Positions 17,180 to 25,872 of a DNA stretch of 49,206 bases are shown here, one piece after another. Both the position numbers and the translations under genes were made by a program. This DNA comes from Pseudomonadota bacterium (GTDB lineage: Bacteria; Pseudomonadota; Gammaproteobacteria; Thiotrichales; Thiotrichaceae), in assembly GCA_002747455.1 (NCBI GenBank), contig PDPG01000057.1:1-49206 (forward strand), given 5' to 3'. Numbering within the stretch: the first letter of the stretch is position 1; each line of letters begins with the position of its first letter. The notes below the pieces were generated by a model, which saw nothing but the letters and a program-made list of their open reading frames with translations, ran no database searches and was not told where the DNA came from.

Positions 17180-17832
17180 TAGCTTTGCCCATCCCATTGG
17201 GTGAAATTTCGTAATAATTGCAAGCCACCATCCGCACTTTTTTCGGGATGCGACTGTATGGCGAATACGTTGTCTTTAGCGATTGCACTGGCGTAGCGAA
17301 TGCCATATTCCGTAGTACCAGCAACCAGTGACGGATCATCAGGCTCGACAAAATAACTGTGTACAAAGTAGAAACGACTACCAGAATCAATGCCTTTCCA
17401 TAAAGGATGATCTTGCGTGTGCTGGATATTGTTCCACCCCATGTGCGGAATTTTCAGGCGCTCACCGGATGCATCAGTACGCCCAATGACCCCTGCAAAG
17501 TGGCGAACCTGACCTTGGTACAAACCCATGCAATCCACGCCACCGTTTTCTTCACTATGCCGCATCAGGACTTGCATACCCATACAGATACCCAGAAATG
17601 GCTTGGTTTTAGCAGCTTCCAGCACCACATCGGTCAGTCCACACTTTTGCAATTCACTCATGCAATCACGCGCCGCACCTTGCCCAGGGAAGACAACACG
17701 ATCCGCCTTCAACACATCGTCTGCGTTGGCAGTGATTTTAACCTCGGTATTTGCGGGAACCACATGCTGCAATGCCTGCGTCACGGAACGCAGATTCCCC
17801 ATGTTGTAATCGACAACAGCAATAATCGACAT
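17179..17832 (-). CDS. hisH: Imidazole glycerol phosphate synthase, glutamine amidotransferase subunit
   Basis: 217 aa class I glutaminase that delivers ammonia to HisF. The oxyanion/nucleophile elbow [12 protein letters not shown] contains the catalytic cysteine, and the His-Glu pair is in [10 protein letters not shown] near the C-terminus. The N-terminal [11 protein letters not shown] is typical of the family. AGGG sits 9 nt before the ATG. It lies 12 bp after hisB and is joined to hisA by a one-base stop/start overlap. Confidence 0.96.
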   Translation of the reverse strand: MSIIAVVDYNMGNLRSVTQALQHVVPANTEVKITANADDVLKADRVVFPGQGAARDCMSELQKCGLTDVVLEAAKTKPFLGICMGMQVLMRHSEENGGVDCMGLYQGQVRHFAGVIGRTDASGERLKIPHMGWNNIQHTQDHPLWKGIDSGSRFYFVHSYFVEPDDPSLVAGTTEYGIRYASAIAKDNVFAIQSHPEKSADGGLQLLRNFTQWDGQS

Positions 17833-17844
17833 GATTCACAGCCC

Positions 17845-18438
17845 TTACAACGCGCCTTTGGTGGAAGGCAAAATACCCTGCATACGCTCATCATGCTCCG
17901 CTGCCATGCGCAGGGCGCGGCCAAAGGCTTTGAAGATTGTCTCTGCAATGTGATGCGCGTTGCGTCCCCGCAGGTTGTCAATGTGCAAAGCCACCTGAGC
18001 GTGGTTTACAAAGCCCTGAAAAAACTCGTGGAATAAGTCAGTATCAAACTCACCAATATGGCTGCGTTTATAATCAACCGGGTGAATTAAGGTCGGACGA
18101 CCACAGAAATCAACCACCACACGCGACAACGCCTCATCCAGTGGAACATAAGCGTGACCATAGCGGCGAATGCCTTTTTTATTGCCAATCGCTTTGGCAA
18201 ACGCCTGCCCCATCGAAATCCCGATGTCTTCCACCGTGTGGTGCGCATCGATCTCCAAGTCTCCATTGGCACTCACTTCCAGATCAATCATGCCGTGGCG
18301 AGCGACTTGTTCCAGCATGTGCTCCAAAAACGGAACCCCCGTATCAAAACGTGCCTTGCCGGTGCCATCCAAATTTACAGAAACTGTGACCTGTGTTTCC
18401 AAAGTATCGCGTTCGATAGTAGCGGTGCGGTCTGCCAT
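17845..18438 (-). CDS. hisB: Imidazoleglycerol-phosphate dehydratase
   Basis: 197 aa when started at ATG 18438 ([15 protein letters not shown]), which has GGAAGG about 10 nt upstream. The in-frame start at 18480 gives 14 unrelated residues. It is the single-function IGP dehydratase, lacking the histidinol-phosphatase domain of the E. coli fusion. Manganese-binding histidine motifs [11 protein letters not shown] and NAHHIAE are present, with the first LEHML. It is the first gene of the his-tat transcript. Confidence 0.96.
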   Translation of the reverse strand: MADRTATIERDTLETQVTVSVNLDGTGKARFDTGVPFLEHMLEQVARHGMIDLEVSANGDLEIDAHHTVEDIGISMGQAFAKAIGNKKGIRRYGHAYVPLDEALSRVVVDFCGRPTLIHPVDYKRSHIGEFDTDLFHEFFQGFVNHAQVALHIDNLRGRNAHHIAETIFKAFGRALRMAAEHDERMQGILPSTKGAL

Positions 18439-18884
18439 AGTTATCATGCCTTCCATAATAATTGCCGCATGATAACACAAGGCCTCTGAGGAATAACCCT
18501 TGCTCTGCGTATCATTTCTCCCGGTAAAATTACGTCTTTTACGCCGACGGTTTTTAAAGCAATGCCGCGCATCATCACATCAGTTTGACTAGAACAGGAC
18601 AACATAAGAGTTACGGATAGCAACTGACTCACTTCGTCCGAATAAAGTGAACTAAACAGATCAAAGTTTGGTCTCTTAACCCTGTTCCCGATACAACGGA
18701 TTGTAGCGGGTCACTGCAAGGCTTCAGGCATGGATAGGAATAATAAGCAATCAACATAGATTATCGGTGAAATTTCAGTTAAAAATCAGTAAAAACCGCT
18801 TGAATCAGAAAATACACCGCTATAAGATTTGCGCTCCTTGGGCTTGGGGGGCCTTGCAAAGTTTTATCGGGCTTTATAATTATT
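18439..18884. other. Divergent intergenic region between hisB and the 3D-domain gene
   Basis: 446 bp that must hold the his operon promoter (minus) and the promoter of the 3D gene (plus). On the plus strand TTGAAT (18800-18805) and TATAAG (18821-18826) are 15 bp apart. A TATAAT at 18875-18880 lies only 4 bp before the ATG, which would make a nearly leaderless message. I see no run of histidine codons or terminator/antiterminator pair of a his attenuator. Confidence 0.35.
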
Positions 18885-19526
18885 ATGTACATTTTATCAT
18901 TCAAACGTGTGCTGGTTCTGGCACTAGTGGCTGTGTTACTACCTTTTGCAAATACTGCTTTTTCTCAAACAGAATCAAAATCTTATGACACCAGACAACT
19001 GATTCGCGACGTTGCCATTCTTTACCGAAAGCATAAACTCGCGGAGGCTGCTAATGCTGCAACAGCACCAACTGAAAAAAAATCAGTCATCGCAAAAAAC
19101 CTTAAAAAGAAAAATACCAAGACAACTAAAAAAGCGATTAAGCGTAAAGTCGCTAAGAAAAGAACTCAATCCAGAAAGTTTGTTCGTAACAACAAACAAC
19201 CCCCATCTGGCTTTAAAAAGAGAATGATGGTTACGGCTACAGCTTACACTTCTCACGTTAATCAAACGGACAGTACGCCAAACATTGCGGCATGGGGCGA
19301 TCGTCTGAAACCGGGTATGAAGGTTATCGCAGTTTCCCGCGACATGCTTAACAAATACGGCTTAAAGCATCGCTCAAAGGTTCATATCAAGGGCTTACAA
19401 GGTGAGTATCTGGTGTTGGACAAGATGAACAAACGCTGGAAAAAGAAGATTGATATCTACATGGGTAAGGATCTAAATAAAGCATTTAAATGGGGTCGCC
19501 GTAAGGTAGAGCTTCAGTGGAACTGA
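18885..19526 (+). CDS. Exported 3D-domain protein with lysine-rich linker
   Basis: 213 aa. The signal peptide (RVLVLALVAVLLPFANTAFSQ) cleaves near residue 27. Residues about 60-110 are very rich in Lys/Arg. The C-terminal 100 residues match the 3D fold (named for three Asp) shared with MltA and RpfB-type wall enzymes: MVTATAYTSH, AWGDRLKPGMKVIAVSRDML, GLKHRSKVHIKGL and a final IDIYMGKDLNKAFKWGRRKV. This points to a peptidoglycan-related role in the periplasm. No Shine-Dalgarno is visible at the ATG at 18885, so the exact start is uncertain. The adjacent gene is convergent. Confidence 0.82.
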   Translation: MYILSFKRVLVLALVAVLLPFANTAFSQTESKSYDTRQLIRDVAILYRKHKLAEAANAATAPTEKKSVIAKNLKKKNTKTTKKAIKRKVAKKRTQSRKFVRNNKQPPSGFKKRMMVTATAYTSHVNQTDSTPNIAAWGDRLKPGMKVIAVSRDMLNKYGLKHRSKVHIKGLQGEYLVLDKMNKRWKKKIDIYMGKDLNKAFKWGRRKVELQWN

Positions 19527-19534
19527 GCATGCCA

Positions 19535-19828
19535 TCATGACTTCAATATGAATTTATCCAAAAGCCCTGCCAGTCCACGCGCGACTGGCAGTTGCGGCTG
19601 AATGTGTATTGCCGTTCCATTCGGAGCCAATGACCAGATTTCACGCACCTCAGTGTTGGTTACAGCGATACAAACCATCTGTTTAATCCCAACCTTTGTG
19701 TAGTCCCTTAACCAGCCCCAGTCATTAAGGATGTCGTGAATCCTTTTGGGCGCAGTTTTTTCTATTTCCTCTCTCGCAAAAAATTTATCTTTATCGGCCC
19801 TGTTATGCATTGACCATTTCGTCCCCAT
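19535..19828 (-). CDS. Hypothetical protein
   Basis: 97 aa from the ATG at 19828; a TTG at 19846 would add six residues and an ATG at 19810 would remove six. Not recognised. The sequence is soluble, with a charged N-terminal half (KDKFFAREEIEKTAPKRIHDIL), a WGWLRDY patch and a strand-like C-terminal half (KQMVCIAVTNTEVREIWSL). There is no signal peptide or membrane segment. It ends 8 bp from the convergent 3D gene. No good ribosome binding site is seen, so the call rests on length and amino acid make-up alone. Confidence 0.4.
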   Translation of the reverse strand: MGTKWSMHNRADKDKFFAREEIEKTAPKRIHDILNDWGWLRDYTKVGIKQMVCIAVTNTEVREIWSLAPNGTAIHIQPQLPVARGLAGLLDKFILKS

Positions 19829-19969
19829 ATCCAAGCAGGGCCTCAAGCTTTTATAAATATATCAGTGACTAAACCTAATAACTGCTATATTCAAGGGAGG
19901 TAGCAGGCGTTATTGAGATAAAAACAAACCACCCTGCTCAAAAGTGGATAATATCTGAGGGATTTTGCA

Positions 19970-22900
19970 ATGATGTTACAACAGAGGGTGTTGCCGGTGG
20001 CTTTCTCGTTGATCGCAGCGTTTGGGCTTGCGAATTGCGGGGGGGCGGATGCGGACTCCGAAGTAACCGAAACCAAAAAAGCAGCAGAGGAAAGTCGGGT
20101 GGAAGTAGAGACCCCCGCCGGTAGTGCGCCAGAGGTTGCCTTTAACTGGGCAAAAGTCAGCGGGCGGCACACGAAGGGTATGGTTCCGCGCAATTCACCT
20201 GTGCGGGTTGAGTTTAACCGTGATGTCATCTCACCAGATGATGTTGGCAAGGATGCCACAAAAGTCATTAAGCTGACCCCAAATATTGAAGGAACAGCGA
20301 CCTTTGTCTCACCAACCGAGCTGGTCTTTGTCCCCGAAAAGGCACTGACCTCTGGCGCCAGTTACACCGTTGATATTTCTCCGATTGGCTTGAAAGACAT
20401 TCCGGCCAGTGCCACGCCGTATCGCTTTAACTTTAGCGTGATTCCGCTGGAGTTTGAGGTCAAAACCAATGCCTTGGTGGCTGCGGCGGATACGGGTAAG
20501 CGCATGACACTGACTGGTGAATTACTCACCTCTGATCGGGTTATGCCGGATAAAGTGAAGAAGATGTTAACGGCAAGCTTCCAGAACAAGCCATTAACTA
20601 TTGATTGGCAGTTTGCCGATAACGGAAAGCAGCATCGCTTTACTATCAAAGGTATTGAACGTGAAACCTTCGCCTCGGATGTGGTGTTAAGCTGGGACGG
20701 TGCAGCTATCGGTATTGATCAGAAAGGCAAACAGGAAGTCTCTGTTCCTCTGCTCAACCAGTTTGATGTCATTGACATGGCGGTCATCCACGATGTGGGT
20801 GTTAATCCTTACATTCAGGTCAGTTTTTCCGATCCACTGGACTCGTCCGTAAACTTGCAGGGTCTCATCCAGATTAAGGGCAAATCTTACGAAGAAGATA
20901 AAAAATTCACGGTAAGTACAGAAGGCAGCCTGATTAAGATTTTCCCGAAAGATAATCTTTCTGGTAGTTACACCATCAATGTCAATCCGGGCATACGCAG
21001 TGAGGGCGGTCAGTCGCTCACCAAGCAACTGTCCCGCACAGTTCAGTTCGACCTGCTACGACCTCAAGTTGCCTTTATTGGCAATGGCTCCATTATGCCA
21101 CAAGGCAGTCGTTTGGAGATTCCATTTAAAGCGGTGGCAGTGAATGCGGTCGAAGTGAGCGCATTTGAAATCTATGCCGATAACATGGGGCAGTTCCTTC
21201 AGACTAACAACATTCATGGCGATAACGAAAAAGGTCGTGTTGGACGTTATTTATGGCGTAAAACCCTGTCTCTGAGTGCGGCCAATTATGACCAGTGGAA
21301 TCGCTACTCTATTGATGTCACCGATTTGATGAAGGATTACAACGGTAGCCTGGTTCGCTTGGAGTTATCAGTGAATCGTCAGCATTCTACTTATGCCTGC
21401 GGCATCACCAAGCCAGTTGCTGATAAAACCGCGCCCCTGCTTAATATGGAAGATGACGGCACGAAAGAGCCAAGTGGCTGGGATGGCATTAGTAACTGGT
21501 CTGAAAACAATTACAACGATTACAACTGGCGGGAGCGTAATGACCCATGTAAGGACTCTTACTATGTCGATCATCAGGATATGGTCACTGCCAGCAATAA
21601 TTTCATCGCTAGTAACATTGGCCTGATTGCCAAGCAGGATGGTCACGGTAATTTGCATGTTATTTCCACCGACCTGCGGGATGCCAATCCGCTGACAGGC
21701 GTTGAGCTGGAAGTACGCAATTATCAGGGGCAGGTCATGGCGACCGGTACTACGGATGGCAAAGGCTTTGCTGACATCAAACTGGATGGCACACCGTTCT
21801 TGCTGGTGGCTAAAAAGTTTTCGGATACCGCATATTTAAAGCTCAATGCTCGTACCGCACTCACCGTCAGTCACTTTGATGTCGGCGGTAAAAAGCTGGA
21901 AAACGGACTGAAAGGTAGTATCTATGGTGAACGTGGCGTGTGGCGGCCGGGTGATGAAATGTACCTGACGTTTGCCTTGTTCGATAAAGATGACAGCTTA
22001 CCAGCGCATCACCCTGTCACTATGCAGTTAATCGACCCGCGTGGTCGAGTGGCGGCCAGTAAAACCAGCACAAAGTCGGTGGGTGATTTATACCCCTTCG
22101 TATTTAAAACCAGCGAAAACGATCCCACCGGAAACTGGATTGCGCGAGCACACTTAGGCGGCAGTCGTTTTAGCAAGAACCTAAGTGTTGAAACTGTTCG
22201 CCCAAATCGCTTAAAAATTGATTTGGATTTTGGTACTGAAACGCTTTACAAGTCAGATGGTGCACCAACCGGTACGCTGTCTAGTCGCTGGTTACACGGT
22301 GCCAGTGCCGAAGACTTGAAGGCCGATATTGCGGTTCGCTTCAGTAGCAAGCCCACCAAGTTCACTCGCTTTAGTGACTACAGTTTTGATGATCCGGTAC
22401 GCGAGTTTAGCGGTGGCGAATCTGCAATACTAGAAGGCCGTTTAGATAAGGACGGCAAGCTGCAATTTACCAAAGACTTTGCGCCCAAAACGCAGCCACC
22501 AGGCATGTTGAACGCGCGCTTTACCAGTCGCGTCTTTGAAAACAGCGGTGCTTTCAGTATTAGCCAGCAATCCATCGACTATCACCCGTTTGAGCGCTAT
22601 ATCGGTGTGAAGCTGCCAAAAGGCGATGCCGTGCGTGGCATGTTATTAACCGATACCAAGCACAAGGTTGAACTGGGCAGCCTGACAGCGAAAGGCGAGC
22701 CGGTGAGCATGAATAAGGTGAAAGTCACCTTATACAAAATCAACTGGAAATGGTGGTGGGATAAGTCTGCCGAGTCGCTGGCGCGTTATGCCGATAGTGA
22801 AAACGCCGCCAAGCTCCAGGAGAGCATTGTTAGCACCAAAGATGGCGTGGGTCAGTGGGAGTTTGAGATTAAGTACCCTGACTGGGGACGCTACTTAGTC

Positions 22901-25828
22901 CGGGCCTGTGACCTGCGAGGTGATCATTGCAGTGGCCAGATTGTCTATGTGGACTGGCCCGGCTGGGCAGGACGCGCTCAGGAAGAAGGCAGTGGCGCTG
23001 CCAGCCGTCTGAACCTGTTTACCGATAAGCAAGCCTATGTCGTCGGCGATAAAGCAGTGGTGCAGTTGCCACCTGCTACCGAAGGACGCGCCCTACTCAC
23101 GGTAGAAACGGGTAGCGAGATACTCAACCAGCAGTGGATTGAGTTTAGCGACAAGCGTACCAAGGTTGAGATACCCATCACTGCAGCAATGGCGCCAAAT
23201 GCTTATGTGAATATCACCCTGCTACAGCCGCATAAAGACAAAAAGAACGAGCGTCCGTTGCGTCTCTATGGAATTGTGCCGATTGAAGTCGCTGACCCAA
23301 ATACTTATTTGAAGCCAGTGATTGAGGCAGCCAGTGAGTGGAAGCCCGAAACCAGGCAGACGATTAAAGTCTCGGAAAAAGACGGCAAGGCCATGAATTA
23401 CACGTTAGCCGTGGTGGATGAGGGCTTGTTGGGACTCACCAACTTCAGCACACCTAATCTGCACCGTGAGTTCTATGTGAAGGAATCACTGGGGATTAAA
23501 ACATGGGACTTGTTTGACTCAGTAATAGGTGCGTATAACGGCAGTTTGGAGCGAATGCTGGCGATTGGTGGTGGCAAGGCCGAGGTGGACCCGGATGCAA
23601 ACCGCAAACGTCGCTTCCCACCCGTGGTTAAAGTGCTAGGGCCGTTTAGCCTGAAAGCTGGAGAAAGCCAGGAACATGAAGTGACCTTGCCGCCTTACCT
23701 TGGCGCGGTACGCATCATGTTGGTGGCAGCAGAGCACGGTGCCTTTGGTCGTGCCGAGGAGGAGGTGTTAGTTCGCCAGCCGTTAATTTTGCAAGCCAGC
23801 TTGCCAAAAGTGTTAGGCACTGAAGAAACATTTGATGTGCCCGTGTCTTTGTTCGTCACCGATGACAACATCAAGAACGTCTCGTTACAGGTTACTACAG
23901 ATGACTTCATAAGCGTCGTAGGTGATGCGAAAACGTCACTGGCGTTTGCCAAGACTGGCGAAAAACTTGGCTTTATTCGCCTGAAAACCAAGAATCAGGT
24001 GGGACGCGCTAAGTTGAAGTTTGTGGCCAGCAGCGGCGAGCACCGCTCAGAGTCTGATATCTATATTGATATTCGTCGGCCAAATACGGTGACCACCCGT
24101 GTTGCAACACACACTGTTGAGCCGGGCAAATCCTGGAAATATGACTTCCAGCCTTACGGTTTGCGCGGTACAAATAGTGCCTCTCTGGAGCTATCTGCGG
24201 TGCCACATCTGCACCTGGAGCGCTACTTGCAGTATTTGCTGCGTTACCCGTACGGCTGTCTGGAGCAAACCACTTCGGTGGCATTCCCACAGCTGTATAT
24301 TAATCGCCTAATGCCATTGAGCGAACAGCGCAACAAGGCAGTGCAAGCGCATATTAGTGCTGCCATTGAGCAAATGCGTAAATTCCAGACGGCGCAGGGC
24401 GAGTTTAATTACTGGCCGGGTGCAGACCTGCATAACGCATGGGCGAGTATCTATGCCGGTAACTTCTTGGTCGAGGCCAAGAAGCAGGGCTACTTAGTGC
24501 CTCCAGCCATGTTATCCGCTTGGTTGACTTACCAAGGCGCAGCGGCGCAGCGTTGGGAGCAAAGTGCAGCGAATGACTCACACACACAGGCTTATCGTTT
24601 GTATGTGTTGTCATTGGCGGGCCAGCCACAAATGAGTGCTATGAACCGCTTGCGTGAGTCGCAAGACCTGAGTCGCAAGGCACGTTGGATGCTGGCCTCG
24701 GCGTATCATAGTATCGGTCAGCCCGATGCAGCCAACAGCATCATTGCAGGCATGAAGCCAGCGGTTGAAGCCAATGATAAGCGGGATGATACCTTTAGCT
24801 CTCACTTGGGCGATCTGGGGATTCGACTGACCAATATGGTGGCCTTGGGTAAGCGCGATGGTGCAAGCCTGATTCTGGAGCAGATTAGCGAGCAGCTAGG
24901 CAAGGATCAATTCCACAGCACACAGGGAATTGCCTGGGCGCTGATGGGTGCGTCTCATTATCTGGGCGATGACAAGCGCGTCTTTACAGCAGACTACACG
25001 TTGGGACAACTTGACTCTGCCAAGATTGAAAGTGACAAGCCATTGTCTAGCAGCAATCTACCGGCAACACAGCCAGCAGCCTTAACGGTGAATAACACCA
25101 GTGGGGTTCGCCTGTATGCCAGCGTGATTTCTCATGGTGTGCCCAAAACTGGCGATGAGAAAAACCTAAGCGAAGGCCTGAGCCTAACGACGCATTATAG
25201 TGACAACAAAAAAGGCAGTACACTGGACTGGGGTAGCTTGCCAAATGGCAGCAGTATCCCTCAGGGTACAGATGTTCGTATATCGGTGACGGTCAAAAAT
25301 GACCATCCTGACAAGGTGGAATATCTGGCACTGACCTTACCTGTTGCGGCGGGTTGGGAAATCCTCAACGACTTAGGGCAAACAAAATCATCGAATCTTT
25401 ATCAATATAAAGATCAGCGTGATGACCGTGTTCGCTACTATTTCGACCTGAAAAAAGGTGAGGAGAAAACCTTTACTATCGTTGCCAATGCTGCGTACCT
25501 TGGTCAATTCTATGTGCCGCCCATTTCGGTGGAAGCTATGTACGATGGTCATCTCCAAGCGCGTGAGCGCGGTAAGTGGGTGCATGTTGTAACGGCTGAG
25601 GAAGCGGCAAAGGCCCAGGCCGCTACCACCAAGACCATCAGCACAAAGCGGGCTTACCTGTACAACGACAGTAATGATGAGTCCATCACAACGATGTTTG
25701 TGATTGCTGGCGACAAGGTGACTGTGCTATCCGAAGCCAAAGACGCTGAAGGTAAGCTATGGTACTTCATCCGCTTTAACGGTCGGAAAGTGGTGGAGAA
25801 ATGGATTAAAGCATCCACCACGGAGTAA
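19970..25828 (+). CDS. Alpha-2-macroglobulin family lipoprotein with C-terminal SH3-like module
   Basis: 1952 aa. A lipoprotein-type signal ends at C23 (GLANCGG; Asn at -1 is unusual), so it is probably anchored in the periplasm. Several MG-type beta domains fill residues 50 to about 1050. The thioester motif YGCLEQ (C1430 to Q1433) and the alpha-helical TED domain (about 1400-1720) mark it as a thioester-bearing YfhM-type macroglobulin that can trap proteases entering the periplasm. The last 65 residues (RAYLYNDS to VEKWIK) look like an extra SH3-like module. This makes the protein about 300 aa longer than E. coli YfhM. GAGGGA precedes the first of two ATGs. pbpC follows 44 bp later, the classic pairing. 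Confidence 0.93.
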   Translation: MMLQQRVLPVAFSLIAAFGLANCGGADADSEVTETKKAAEESRVEVETPAGSAPEVAFNWAKVSGRHTKGMVPRNSPVRVEFNRDVISPDDVGKDATKVIKLTPNIEGTATFVSPTELVFVPEKALTSGASYTVDISPIGLKDIPASATPYRFNFSVIPLEFEVKTNALVAAADTGKRMTLTGELLTSDRVMPDKVKKMLTASFQNKPLTIDWQFADNGKQHRFTIKGIERETFASDVVLSWDGAAIGIDQKGKQEVSVPLLNQFDVIDMAVIHDVGVNPYIQVSFSDPLDSSVNLQGLIQIKGKSYEEDKKFTVSTEGSLIKIFPKDNLSGSYTINVNPGIRSEGGQSLTKQLSRTVQFDLLRPQVAFIGNGSIMPQGSRLEIPFKAVAVNAVEVSAFEIYADNMGQFLQTNNIHGDNEKGRVGRYLWRKTLSLSAANYDQWNRYSIDVTDLMKDYNGSLVRLELSVNRQHSTYACGITKPVADKTAPLLNMEDDGTKEPSGWDGISNWSENNYNDYNWRERNDPCKDSYYVDHQDMVTASNNFIASNIGLIAKQDGHGNLHVISTDLRDANPLTGVELEVRNYQGQVMATGTTDGKGFADIKLDGTPFLLVAKKFSDTAYLKLNARTALTVSHFDVGGKKLENGLKGSIYGERGVWRPGDEMYLTFALFDKDDSLPAHHPVTMQLIDPRGRVAASKTSTKSVGDLYPFVFKTSENDPTGNWIARAHLGGSRFSKNLSVETVRPNRLKIDLDFGTETLYKSDGAPTGTLSSRWLHGASAEDLKADIAVRFSSKPTKFTRFSDYSFDDPVREFSGGESAILEGRLDKDGKLQFTKDFAPKTQPPGMLNARFTSRVFENSGAFSISQQSIDYHPFERYIGVKLPKGDAVRGMLLTDTKHKVELGSLTAKGEPVSMNKVKVTLYKINWKWWWDKSAESLARYADSENAAKLQESIVSTKDGVGQWEFEIKYPDWGRYLVRACDLRGDHCSGQIVYVDWPGWAGRAQEEGSGAASRLNLFTDKQAYVVGDKAVVQLPPATEGRALLTVETGSEILNQQWIEFSDKRTKVEIPITAAMAPNAYVNITLLQPHKDKKNERPLRLYGIVPIEVADPNTYLKPVIEAASEWKPETRQTIKVSEKDGKAMNYTLAVVDEGLLGLTNFSTPNLHREFYVKESLGIKTWDLFDSVIGAYNGSLERMLAIGGGKAEVDPDANRKRRFPPVVKVLGPFSLKAGESQEHEVTLPPYLGAVRIMLVAAEHGAFGRAEEEVLVRQPLILQASLPKVLGTEETFDVPVSLFVTDDNIKNVSLQVTTDDFISVVGDAKTSLAFAKTGEKLGFIRLKTKNQVGRAKLKFVASSGEHRSESDIYIDIRRPNTVTTRVATHTVEPGKSWKYDFQPYGLRGTNSASLELSAVPHLHLERYLQYLLRYPYGCLEQTTSVAFPQLYINRLMPLSEQRNKAVQAHISAAIEQMRKFQTAQGEFNYWPGADLHNAWASIYAGNFLVEAKKQGYLVPPAMLSAWLTYQGAAAQRWEQSAANDSHTQAYRLYVLSLAGQPQMSAMNRLRESQDLSRKARWMLASAYHSIGQPDAANSIIAGMKPAVEANDKRDDTFSSHLGDLGIRLTNMVALGKRDGASLILEQISEQLGKDQFHSTQGIAWALMGASHYLGDDKRVFTADYTLGQLDSAKIESDKPLSSSNLPATQPAALTVNNTSGVRLYASVISHGVPKTGDEKNLSEGLSLTTHYSDNKKGSTLDWGSLPNGSSIPQGTDVRISVTVKNDHPDKVEYLALTLPVAAGWEILNDLGQTKSSNLYQYKDQRDDRVRYYFDLKKGEEKTFTIVANAAYLGQFYVPPISVEAMYDGHLQARERGKWVHVVTAEEAAKAQAATTKTISTKRAYLYNDSNDESITTMFVIAGDKVTVLSEAKDAEGKLWYFIRFNGRKVVEKWIKASTTE

Positions 25829-25872
25829 GCCCCGTTGCTGATCACTCCAACAAGCCTATGCCGGAGTAGCTA

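Noticed and set aside
18439..18884. Histidine attenuator before hisB
   Set aside because: No run of histidine codons and no terminator with T-run are visible on the minus strand.
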